In this document: positions 1-7,194 of the stretch, in pieces
Numbering within the stretch: position 1 is the first letter of the stretch
Layout: each line of letters starts with the position of its first letter
NCBI RefSeq assembly: GCF_016653405.1
Contig: NZ_NHSN01000019.1
Location: forward strand, 48,733-112,732
Length of the DNA stretch: 64,000 nucleotides
Source of the DNA: Halorhodospira halophila
GTDB taxonomy: Bacteria > Pseudomonadota > Gammaproteobacteria > Nitrococcales > Halorhodospiraceae
Direction: 5' to 3'
The notes under the pieces: model-generated
The model's input: the letters and a program-made list of their open reading frames with translations, nothing else
Databases searched by the model: none
Told to the model about the DNA's origin: nothing
Program-made: the position numbers and the translations under genes

Positions 1-1311
1 ACCGGTCCCCGCAGCCAGCCCCAAGAAGAGCACCGCACTGGCGAGCAACGGCCGGTTGGGCGCCGCCGGGCTTCCCGGCTGCTGCGGGGGTTCCAGCACC
101 CGAAAGTCCACCGAATCGGTGCCGGTCTCGATCTCCCCGGCCAGTACCGCCTGCTCCAAGCGATCCCGGAGCTGATCATAACTGCTCTGCAGGGCTTCGT
201 AATCCCGCGTCAGTCGATTGTAATCGGACTGGATCTCCGGGACGTCATCGGCCATGGCCTCCAGCTCATCGACCCGCGCCTGGCGCTCGTCGACGCGGGT
301 CTCCAGCGAAGCGACCCGGCTCTCCGCCTCGGCCAGATCCATCTGCAAGGGATTGTCGGCGTCCCCCAGGCCCACCCGATCCACCGGCGAGGCCAGCAGC
401 TGCTCGCTGAATTCCGCCGCCTGCTGCTCGCGCTCCTCCCGCAAATCCTCAAGGACCCGCCGCGTGTGTTTCACGTCCGGGTGCGCGTCCGTGTACTGAC
501 GGCGCATCTCGTCCAACTCGGATTCCAGGTTGCTGATCCGACGATCAAGCTCCGGATTCTCGTATTGACGCGGCTGCATCAACCCAGGCTGGTCGCCATC
601 GCCCTCAAGCTGAGCCACAAGGTGCTCGTACTGGCTCCGTGCCTGGTCGAGCTCGAATTCGGCCTCTTCCAGGCTCTCCCGCTCCGCCTCCAGGCGGCTG
701 TAGAAGTCCCCACCGGCGACCAGCACCTCCGAGTGCTCGCGCCGGAACTGCTCGATCTCCTCCTCCTTGGCCCGCAACTCCTCGGCGTACCGCCCGAGCT
801 GGTTCTCGATGAACTCCCGGGAACTCACCAGGTCCCCACGGGGATCGCCCAGCCCCCGCTCCATGAAGAGGTTGCCGGTCTCGCGCACCACGCGGTAGGC
901 CACCTCGGGATCCCGGTGCGAGAAGGAGATGGTGTAGATGTTCTCATCCCGCCCGCGCAGATCGATGCCGCGCAGGCTTCCGACCACGGCGTCCAGATCG
1001 TCCCGACCCAGCAGGACGTCGAGATCCGCCTCTCGGGCAATCTCCCGGAGATTATCCCGACTGAGCAGGGTGCTGGTCATCATACTCATCCGCTGCTCGG
1101 AATCCGGGCGCACCGCCATGCCGCTGAGCAACGGGTCCAGCACCGAATCGGTATCGACGTAGACCTCGCTGGAGGCCTGGTAGGTATCCGGGATGGTGTG
1201 GATGTAGGCCCAACCCGGGATGCAGACGAGCCAGGCGATGGGCAGGATCCACCACCGCCGGCGCCAGGTCGCTCTCAGTTGATGCAGGATTTCCTGGACG
1301 ACCTGCTCCAT
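1..1311 (-). CDS. XrtA/PEP-CTERM polysaccharide chain-length determinant (partial)
   Basis: Inner-membrane protein that sets exopolysaccharide chain length (Wzz superfamily, PEP-CTERM type). The visible 437 codons start at ATG 1311 behind a GGAG box. They give a short cytoplasmic N-terminus, one membrane segment (about residues 20-35, WWILPIAWLVCIPGWAY), a Wzz domain beginning with TYQASSEVYVD, and a long Glu/Arg-rich coiled coil (about residues 150-390). A Pro-rich stretch (LEPPQQPGSPAAPNRP) then leads into the second membrane segment, where the window cuts the gene. Family members are about 500 residues, so only the C-terminal end is missing. The neighbouring cluster presumably continues to the left with tyrosine kinase, exosortase and related genes, but none of that is visible. 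Confidence 0.85.
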   Translation of the reverse strand, partial: MEQVVQEILHQLRATWRRRWWILPIAWLVCIPGWAYIHTIPDTYQASSEVYVDTDSVLDPLLSGMAVRPDSEQRMSMMTSTLLSRDNLREIAREADLDVLLGRDDLDAVVGSLRGIDLRGRDENIYTISFSHRDPEVAYRVVRETGNLFMERGLGDPRGDLVSSREFIENQLGRYAEELRAKEEEIEQFRREHSEVLVAGGDFYSRLEAERESLEEAEFELDQARSQYEHLVAQLEGDGDQPGLMQPRQYENPELDRRISNLESELDEMRRQYTDAHPDVKHTRRVLEDLREEREQQAAEFSEQLLASPVDRVGLGDADNPLQMDLAEAESRVASLETRVDERQARVDELEAMADDVPEIQSDYNRLTRDYEALQSSYDQLRDRLEQAVLAGEIETGTDSVDFRVLEPPQQPGSPAAPNRPLLASAVLFLGLAAGTG

Positions 1312-1391
1312 GTGCGTCCACTCCAGCCAGCTTCGCTGGCGTTTGCTCCGTTGAGGGCGCGGGCCACCCGCCGCCAAGCTTTCCTCAAAGA

Positions 1392-1410
1392 GGTGTCAAG
1401 ATAACTTACG
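1392..1410 (+). promoter_or_regulatory. Putative PrsR upstream activating element (PilZ gene)
   Basis: GGTGTCA followed by TTACG, with GTGTC-N10-AC spacing. The same GGTGTCA...TTAC pattern in the same orientation lies upstream of three other sigma-54-like promoters in this window. It ends 75 bases before the -24 box at 1485. Assignment to PrsR is inferred from that co-occurrence. Confidence 0.45.
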
Positions 1411-1484
1411 CACAACCTTTAGGGGAAGGGCTCTCCGGCCCGGTGAACCGCGTAGGCGCCTGATTTTTGGTCCACGCCCCTGAT

Positions 1485-1500
1485 CGGCAGTAATCTTGCA
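1485..1500 (+). promoter_or_regulatory. Sigma-54 (-24/-12) promoter for the PilZ gene
   Basis: The sequence CGGCAGT-AATC-TTGCA has the GG and GC dinucleotides at sigma-54 spacing and a perfect TTGCA -12 box. It ends 44 bases before the ATG at 1544, almost the same distance as at the two PEP-CTERM genes (46 and 47). The expected transcription start falls in the palindrome at 1508-1525. Confidence 0.65.
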
Positions 1501-1507
1501 GGCACAC

Positions 1508-1525
1508 TTAAACGGGGCCGTTTAA
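1508..1525. promoter_or_regulatory. Perfect palindrome at the predicted transcription start
   Basis: TTAAACGG-GG-CCGTTTAA is a perfect 8-base inverted repeat with a 2-base spacer. It lies just downstream of the -12 box and before the ribosome-binding site of the PilZ gene. The position suits a repressor operator or a 5' leader hairpin; no binding protein can be named. Confidence 0.4.
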
Positions 1526-1543
1526 ACCGCGGGGAGTGAAGGG

Positions 1544-2161
1544 ATGTCACACATCAAAGTCGCCGAGGAGCTTGCCGATTTCTGGTGGCCCTTGCTGAAG
1601 GAGCAGCCCTGGGACCGGTGGCCCGGCTCGCTGGAAGAGATCCATGAGCAGATCTATCAGGACGTGGCGACAATCAGCAGCTACCGCAGCCTGTCGCGCC
1701 TGCTGATTGCGGAACTGATCGATCGGGCCGGGGCGCCTCCGGTCAAAAACCGCGCGCAGGCAACCATCTATACCCAGTCGGCAACACCCAGACACCGGGA
1801 ACTGCTCATCGGTACCCCGTATCTGGACATCCTCTACCCATCAGAGCGCCCATCCAGGCCCGACGCTTCCCCGCAGCAACCAGCGTCCACCGCGACGTCA
1901 GAGCGTCGGCGGCTGCCTAGGCACCGGGTCCGTGCCCAAGGGAGCCTTCATGCTCACCAAACCGAGATCCCGTGCGAGATACGGGACCTTTCCCGCCTGG
2001 GAGCCCAAATCCGGGTCGAGCAGCCAGAGCGGATCGGTCGACCACTCGCACCGCGGGATATCGTCCGCATCCGCATGAGCGGCCGCCGGCCCCGACCCGC
2101 CCGAGTCGCTTACGTTGGGCAAAAAGCCTACGGATTGGAGTTTATTGGCCCGCCGACGTGA
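1544..2161 (+). CDS. PilZ domain (c-di-GMP receptor) protein
   Basis: 205-residue cytoplasmic protein. The N-terminal 110 residues match no family I recognise. The C-terminal 90 residues form a PilZ domain: the c-di-GMP-binding RxxxR appears in RLPRHRVR (about residues 125-132) and the D/NxSxxG motif as DLSRLGA (about 148-154). ATG 1544 follows a GGAG...GGG purine run. A sigma-54-type promoter at 1485-1500 places it in the same putative regulon as the PEP-CTERM genes, so it may couple c-di-GMP level to polysaccharide production or PEP-CTERM function. The binding motifs are visible; the coupling is inferred. Confidence 0.8.
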   Translation: MSHIKVAEELADFWWPLLKEQPWDRWPGSLEEIHEQIYQDVATISSYRSLSRLLIAELIDRAGAPPVKNRAQATIYTQSATPRHRELLIGTPYLDILYPSERPSRPDASPQQPASTATSERRRLPRHRVRAQGSLHAHQTEIPCEIRDLSRLGAQIRVEQPERIGRPLAPRDIVRIRMSGRRPRPARVAYVGQKAYGLEFIGPPT

Positions 2162-2278
2162 TTCTGACAACTGAGGCGATTTCGGCCCGGCGCTGAGATC
2201 TGATATTGTCGGCGAGACACGCTGGCGCATTTCCTCGATTTTTAAGAGGTTATAACGGGATGGACTCTGCAATGGACG

Positions 2279-3049
2279 GTGCGCCTGAGCTGTCTATCTC
2301 GGTGGCCTCTGAGGAACGGATTTGTGCAACAACCACACAGTTATGATGTAATTCTGGCCGATACGCCCGAGACCCGGCGACAGCACTTCCGGCTCCGCTA
2401 TCTTGTGTTCTGTCAGGAGAGGAATTTCGAGCCCCCGGAGGCGTTCCCTAACGGGCTTGAGACCGACGAACACGATCGGCACGCGCTGCACTTCCTGATC
2501 CGTCAGCGCCGCCCCCACGCCCCGTGGTTCGGAGCCTTTCGCCTACTGCTTCCCTCGGGCCGGCCTCGGCCCATCGAGGCCATGTGCTCGCTGGCAGAGG
2601 ACGTCCCCCATGAGCGCAGAGGTGAAGTGTCTCGCCTGATCGTGCGACACAGCGCACCGCGGCACTCACAAACCGCGCTCTTCCGGCTCTGCCGGGCCGC
2701 CCACCAGGCGGCTACAGAGCATGCCCTGGATCAGCTGCTTTTCCTGGTCCGCCCGGGACTGCGGCGGATGCTCAACCATCGAGGGCTCCCGCTGAAGCGC
2801 TTTGGCGAGCCATGCTGCCACCGCGGTCTGCGTTACCCATGCGGCAATGGCTTGGGGCCGCTTGGGAGGGGGCTGGAGCACTGGCAATGCAAGGAGGGAT
2901 ACCCGGGACATCAGCAGGAGGAGCCGGCGTATCGGCGGGCGTCCGCGTTGATCAGACCCAGCGGCACCCACCCGGCACTGGACCAGCCTCTCCGGACGCG
3001 GCTACCGGCAACCCCGGCTTCCGCAGCGGATGCGCCCACCGCTGGCTGA
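2279..3049 (+). CDS. PEP-CTERM/exosortase-associated acyltransferase (LuxI-like), copy 1
   Basis: Member of the exosortase-associated acyltransferase family that resembles LuxI-type N-acyl-amino-acid or homoserine-lactone synthases (GNAT fold). The N-terminal half carries the family hallmarks: FRLRYLVFCQERNFE, GLETDEHD, GAFRLLLPSG and GEVSRLIV. The product and acyl donor are unknown. The start is uncertain: GTG 2279 is the first in frame, GTG 2323 gives a more usual N-terminus, and the ATGs at 2260 and 2272 open a 28-codon reading frame that stops at 2343. The last 70 residues (after HRGLRYPC) do not resemble the family and may reflect C-terminal divergence or an old frameshift. A paralogue follows at 3165. 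Confidence 0.75.
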   Translation: MRLSCLSRWPLRNGFVQQPHSYDVILADTPETRRQHFRLRYLVFCQERNFEPPEAFPNGLETDEHDRHALHFLIRQRRPHAPWFGAFRLLLPSGRPRPIEAMCSLAEDVPHERRGEVSRLIVRHSAPRHSQTALFRLCRAAHQAATEHALDQLLFLVRPGLRRMLNHRGLPLKRFGEPCCHRGLRYPCGNGLGPLGRGLEHWQCKEGYPGHQQEEPAYRRASALIRPSGTHPALDQPLRTRLPATPASAADAPTAG

Positions 3050-3164
3050 ACCGTTCCACCACGCCGCGGTGGGGCATCCTGCCCTCGGCGATGCGCCGTG
3101 GTAGCGGGCGCGCTATAGTGTCCGAAAAACCCCAACACTCTAGCGGCCACTCAAGGAGCCAGCC

Positions 3165-3977
3165 ATGCGTGACGTGCCGGGACACACGCCCATAACGACT
3201 GCCTTCAAGGAGCTCTTCCGGCTGACCCTGGCCGGCAACCCGCAGGAGCTCGCAGAGGCACAACGCCTGCGCTACGACGTCTACTGCACTGAGCTGCAGT
3301 TCGATGCCCCCGAGAACTACCCCGATCAGCGGGAGACGGACGAGTTCGAAGACCAGTCCTGGCACTGCCTGCTTCGCTATGAGCCACCAGACCACCCGTC
3401 CCTGCACCGGATCGCCGGCCATGTCCGCATCGTCCACGTCGACGCCAACGCCACGCACCCGGAACTGCCCTTGGTCCACAACTGCCGCGATTCCCTCAAC
3501 CCGGAGGATCCGGATCACCCGGCAGCCCACGACCCGGTGTCGATCTGCGAGATCTCGCGCCTGGCGGTGCACAGCGACTTCCGGAGACGCCACGGCGAAG
3601 GCAAATCCGCTTACGGCGACCTGGATGCACTGGCCGCGATCGAAAACCACCCACGGACCTTCCCGCTGGCCGCGGTGAGCCTGTTCATGGCGTCGGCGCG
3701 GATCGTTCAGCTCGCCGGCAAGGAACACGCCTACGCCATGATGGAGCCGCAACTCGCCCGTCACTCCGGCCGGCAAGGTCTGCATTTCCGGCAGATCGGC
3801 GAGACCCTCTACTACCATGGGCGCTGGCGTGCCCCCTTTCACATCCGCTTCTCCGAGGCCATTGAGAACATCCAGCAGTCCGAACAACTGCTCTCGCCAC
3901 TATTCCGCATGGCCACGAAGCAGATCCCGACGCTGCGCAGCTTCCAGCAGGCGTCGGCACTCGAAACCGAGCGGTAG
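3165..3977 (+). CDS. PEP-CTERM/exosortase-associated acyltransferase (LuxI-like), copy 2
   Basis: 270-residue paralogue of the preceding gene, better conserved over its whole length. Motifs: AQRLRYDVYCTELQFD (about residues 35-50), RETDEFED, AGHVRIVHVD, and CEISRLAVHSDFRRR, then a C-terminal segment with GLHFRQIGETLYYHGRWRAPFH typical of the family. ATG 3165 has an AAGGAG box 6 bases upstream. The ThiF-like gene follows closely, suggesting one operon with the RND exporter genes. By family analogy it transfers an acyl group to a small molecule or glycan component; the actual substrate is not known. Confidence 0.85.
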   Translation: MRDVPGHTPITTAFKELFRLTLAGNPQELAEAQRLRYDVYCTELQFDAPENYPDQRETDEFEDQSWHCLLRYEPPDHPSLHRIAGHVRIVHVDANATHPELPLVHNCRDSLNPEDPDHPAAHDPVSICEISRLAVHSDFRRRHGEGKSAYGDLDALAAIENHPRTFPLAAVSLFMASARIVQLAGKEHAYAMMEPQLARHSGRQGLHFRQIGETLYYHGRWRAPFHIRFSEAIENIQQSEQLLSPLFRMATKQIPTLRSFQQASALETER

Positions 3978-4005
3978 CCCAACGCGCACTGGAGAGGGGA
4001 TCGCA

Positions 4006-4902
4006 TTGACGGAATTCGATTACGCCACTGCGTTCAAACGCACCATCGGCTGGGTCACCCCCGCCGAACTCAACCGATTGCGCCAAGCCCGAGTCGCCAT
4101 CGCCGGACTGGGAGGGGTCGGAGGCAGTCACCTACTCACGCTGGCGCGATTGGGCATCGGCGGTTTCAGCCTGTCAGACTACGATCAGTTTGAGCTGCAC
4201 AACCTCAATCGACAGGCCGGCGCCACCATGGACAGCCTCGGCCGCTCAAAGCTTGATGTCCTCCAGGAACAGGCCCTGGCCATCAACCCCGAGCTGTCCG
4301 TCGCCACCTTCCCTGGCGGCATTGACGCCGACAACGTAGACGCCTTTCTCGACGGCGCCGACGTCTATGTCGATGGCCTTGACTTCTTCGCTTTCGAGAC
4401 ACGGCGACTGGTCTTCGCCCGGGCCGCCGCGCTCGGCATCCCGGCGGTGACCGCAGCACCGTTGGGGATGGGCGTTGCCCTGCTAAGCTTCGACCCCGAG
4501 GGGTTGTCGTTCGATGACTACTTCGACCTGCGCAGCGGGCTCAGCGATGAGGAGCTTGCCGTGCGGTTCATGGTTGGACTTGCCCCGGCCCGGCTGCACA
4601 TGCACTATCTGGCCGACCCTTCGGCGGTGGATCTCGCCGCGCAGCGGGGGCCGTCGACACCCATGGCCTGCGAGCTGTGTGCAGGGGTCATCGGTACCGA
4701 GGTGCTCAAGGTCGTTCTCAACCGCGGCCCGATTCGCTGGGCCCCGCACGGGCTCCATTTCGACGCCTATACGCAGCGCATGGCCCGCACCTGGCGCCCG
4801 GGCGGCAACCGCAACCCCCTGCAGCGGCTGATGATCCGGATCGCCCTCCGGCGCCTGGCCGCCATGCGGAACGACCACCAAGCCGCTCAAGCTGGTCGCT
4901 GA
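4006..4902 (+). CDS. ThiF/MoeB/HesA-family adenylyltransferase
   Basis: 298-residue E1-like enzyme that would adenylate the C-terminus of a protein or a carboxylate. It shows the nucleotide loop GLGGVGGSH (about residues 33-41), the acidic strand end SDYD, the catalytic NLNRQ arginine (R69) and the lysine of GRSKLD (K82). Only one CxxC (CELC, near residue 222) is present, so the usual four-cysteine zinc site is incomplete. No ubiquitin-like partner ending in GlyGly is seen nearby. The start chosen is TTG 4006, preceded by GGAGAGGGG; longer forms would overlap the previous gene by 160 bases. The next start follows its stop directly, indicating an operon. Confidence 0.8.
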   Translation: MTEFDYATAFKRTIGWVTPAELNRLRQARVAIAGLGGVGGSHLLTLARLGIGGFSLSDYDQFELHNLNRQAGATMDSLGRSKLDVLQEQALAINPELSVATFPGGIDADNVDAFLDGADVYVDGLDFFAFETRRLVFARAAALGIPAVTAAPLGMGVALLSFDPEGLSFDDYFDLRSGLSDEELAVRFMVGLAPARLHMHYLADPSAVDLAAQRGPSTPMACELCAGVIGTEVLKVVLNRGPIRWAPHGLHFDAYTQRMARTWRPGGNRNPLQRLMIRIALRRLAAMRNDHQAAQAGR

Positions 4903-4914
4903 ATGGAGGATCCC

Positions 4915-5742
4915 ATGCCCCTATCGAAAGCCTGCTGGCCTTCGCATCGTATTCTGGCGGCCCTGCTGGGTGCTGCCATGCTTGCCCCTGCGGTGGCACT
5001 GGCGGACGAAGCCCCGAGCGGCGAGGAACTCGCCCAGGCCGTCTTCGACCGACCGGACGGCGACGATCTGGTCACCCGCGGCAGCATGACCCTCACGGGC
5101 GAACGTAGCCGGGACCGGGTTCGGGAGAGCTTCGAGTACCGACTCGATGGTGCCGATGGCGAGAGTTGGAGCCTGATCCGCTTCACCTCGCCGGCCAATA
5201 TCGAGGACACGGCCCTGCTCGTCCACAATCACGCCGACGGCGAGAGTGACCAATGGCTTTACCTCCCGGCGGCCGATCGGGTTCGGCGTGTCAGTGGCGA
5301 CAACCGCGGCTCGAGCTTCGTCCAGTCGGATCTGTACTTCGAAGACCTGGAAGACCGCCGCCCGGAGGAAGATGAACACCGGCTGATCGGCACGGACACC
5401 TACGGCGGCCGGGAGGTCTGGCTCTTGGAGAGCAAGCCGGTGGAGGCCGACAACTCCACCTACTCCAGACGCCTGCGCTGGATCGATCCTGACACCCTGG
5501 TCGAGCTGCGCATCGACTTCTACCGCGGCGGCGAGGATCCGATCAAGCGGCTTGAGGTCCAGGAGCTGGAGAAGATCGACGGCTACTGGACCGTCACCCG
5601 CAGCACCATGAGCCACCTGGAGCAGGGCACCCAGACCGTCCTCGAAGTGGATGACACCCGTTATGACCAAGGCCTCCCGCAGGATCTGTTCACCAGTCGT
5701 GTCCTGTCGAACCCGAGCCGCGAGCGCCCCTTCCGGCCCTAA
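4915..5742 (+). CDS. Outer-membrane lipoprotein-sorting (LolA-like) protein
   Basis: 275-residue periplasmic protein with a signal peptide (ILAALLGAAMLAPAVALA, cleavage before DEAPS) and a LolA/LolB-like half-barrel of the kind encoded beside RND/MMPL exporters. Typical motifs are LIRFTSPANIEDTALLVH, QWLYLPAADRVRRV and SFVQSDLYFEDL. ATG 4915 is preferred over ATG 4903 because GGAGG lies 5 bases before it. It probably carries a lipid or hydrophobic molecule delivered by the exporter at 7195. Its 3' end overlaps the next gene. Confidence 0.8.
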   Translation: MPLSKACWPSHRILAALLGAAMLAPAVALADEAPSGEELAQAVFDRPDGDDLVTRGSMTLTGERSRDRVRESFEYRLDGADGESWSLIRFTSPANIEDTALLVHNHADGESDQWLYLPAADRVRRVSGDNRGSSFVQSDLYFEDLEDRRPEEDEHRLIGTDTYGGREVWLLESKPVEADNSTYSRRLRWIDPDTLVELRIDFYRGGEDPIKRLEVQELEKIDGYWTVTRSTMSHLEQGTQTVLEVDDTRYDQGLPQDLFTSRVLSNPSRERPFRP

Positions 5743-7180
5743 CCCGGGCCGATGGCTGGTCGGATTGCTCGTCGTTGCACTCCTGGGGCCCACAAGCGCG
5801 GTCCAGGGGCAGACGCTGCGCTTCGATGCGCCGGAAGAGAACGCAGAGGCCAGTGACGCCGATGCCGAAGACACGGAAAGCGGCACGCGGCCGGCGCAAG
5901 GGCTGCTTGACGACTGGCGCTTTCGCTTGGAGAGCGGGCTGCTCGAGTTCGGCGCGCTGACCTCCGGCGACCGCCCGCAGGACTGGACTGCCCACGGCCG
6001 CAGTGTTCTGCGCGCCGACCGCTCCATCGGCACGCAGTGGGAAGTTCGCCTGGGCGCTCGCATCGACGCCTATGCACAGCAGGGTGGCGAATATCCCGCC
6101 GTCTCGACCGCCGAACTGGACTACGGGGAGAACTTCCTGCGCTACCGGGCCATGGACTGGCAGATGACCCTGGGGACGCAGAAAATCCTCTGGGGCCGGG
6201 TGGATGAGACCCCGCCCACGGACCGCCTCAGCACCAAGGACCTCACCCGCTTCGCCCTGGATGAGCTCGCCGACCGTCGGCGTGCCAGCCCGGCTGCCCG
6301 GCTCGAGTATTTCCAGGGCCCCTGGAAGCTCGACCTCGTCGGGCTGATCGGCTTCCGTGAGGCCGAATTGCCTGACGACGACAGCATCTGGCACCCGGTC
6401 GACCGTGAGGCTGGACGTCTGCTCGGACTCGACCCGGAGGCCGAACTCCCGAACGGAACGCCATTGAGCACACTGATCCAGAACGCCGACTTCGGGGACG
6501 CCCCCTCTGGCCGCGGCGGCGGCGGGCTGCGCATCAGCCGGGACGGCCAATCCGTGGACTTCGCCGCCACGCTGCAGCGGGTGCGGCACTCGCAGCCGTA
6601 CTACCGGCTCAGTGACGATAGCCAGGCAGAGTTGGGCGCACTCAACCCCAACGACCCCCTTCCCTCGGTCACTTTTGATGCCGAGCACCCCATGACCTGG
6701 GTGGTCGGCGGCGATCTCGGCTTTGTCACCGGCGGCTGGACCTGGCGCATCGAGGCGGCCTGGCTCAGCGATGTCCCCATCACCCGGGAGGAGGATTTTG
6801 CCTACGACAAGACCGAGGGCTTCGACTGGGTCATCGGCACCGAAGGCTTCCCCACCCCACGGGACGATCTGCGCCTGACCGTCCAGCTGCTCGGCGAGCA
6901 CCTTATAGACGCCGAAGATGCGCTAGATCCGGATGAGATCTATTACATCAACGGCGAGATCGAGGACTTCTTCCTGCGCAACGAGTGGCGAGCCCGCCTG
7001 CGCTTCTCGGCGGCGATCAACCGGCGCGACAACTACCTCAACCCCGAGCTGGCCTGGATCGCCGCCGAGCCAAATGAGCTGTTCTTCGGCGGGCACTGGA
7101 TGGGCGGCGAGGACGACAGCCTGGGCGGCTTCTACCGGGATCGCCGACTGCTTGTCGCCGGATGGCGCGGCCAGTTTTAA
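5651..7180 (+). CDS. Outer-membrane beta-barrel (DUF1302-like) protein
   Basis: Up to 509 residues, with a signal peptide (RWLVGLLVVALLGPTSAVQG). The mature part is rich in alternating aromatic/polar beta-strands: FLRYRAMDWQMTLGTQKILWGR, RLEYFQGPWKLDLVGLIGFR, and a final strand ending in WRGQF, i.e. a terminal phenylalanine as in barrel proteins. Such proteins often sit between a LolA-like protein and an RND exporter. The start is unclear: ATG 5651, ATG 5663 and GTG 5699 all lie inside the previous gene and none has a strong ribosome-binding site. Likely the outer-membrane component or acceptor of the adjacent exporter. Confidence 0.7.
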   Translation: MTPVMTKASRRICSPVVSCRTRAASAPSGPNPGRWLVGLLVVALLGPTSAVQGQTLRFDAPEENAEASDADAEDTESGTRPAQGLLDDWRFRLESGLLEFGALTSGDRPQDWTAHGRSVLRADRSIGTQWEVRLGARIDAYAQQGGEYPAVSTAELDYGENFLRYRAMDWQMTLGTQKILWGRVDETPPTDRLSTKDLTRFALDELADRRRASPAARLEYFQGPWKLDLVGLIGFREAELPDDDSIWHPVDREAGRLLGLDPEAELPNGTPLSTLIQNADFGDAPSGRGGGGLRISRDGQSVDFAATLQRVRHSQPYYRLSDDSQAELGALNPNDPLPSVTFDAEHPMTWVVGGDLGFVTGGWTWRIEAAWLSDVPITREEDFAYDKTEGFDWVIGTEGFPTPRDDLRLTVQLLGEHLIDAEDALDPDEIYYINGEIEDFFLRNEWRARLRFSAAINRRDNYLNPELAWIAAEPNELFFGGHWMGGEDDSLGGFYRDRRLLVAGWRGQF

Positions 7181-7194
7181 AGGACACTGACGGC

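Noticed and set aside
466..1404. A long plus-strand open frame opposite the chain-length determinant.
   Set aside because: It is antisense to a gene with clear Wzz-type domains; GC-rich DNA commonly gives such shadow frames.
2260..2343. Two ATG codons opening a 28-codon frame just before the first acyltransferase.
   Set aside because: The peptide has no recognisable features, and its stop falls inside the acyltransferase coding region; more likely chance starts than a gene.
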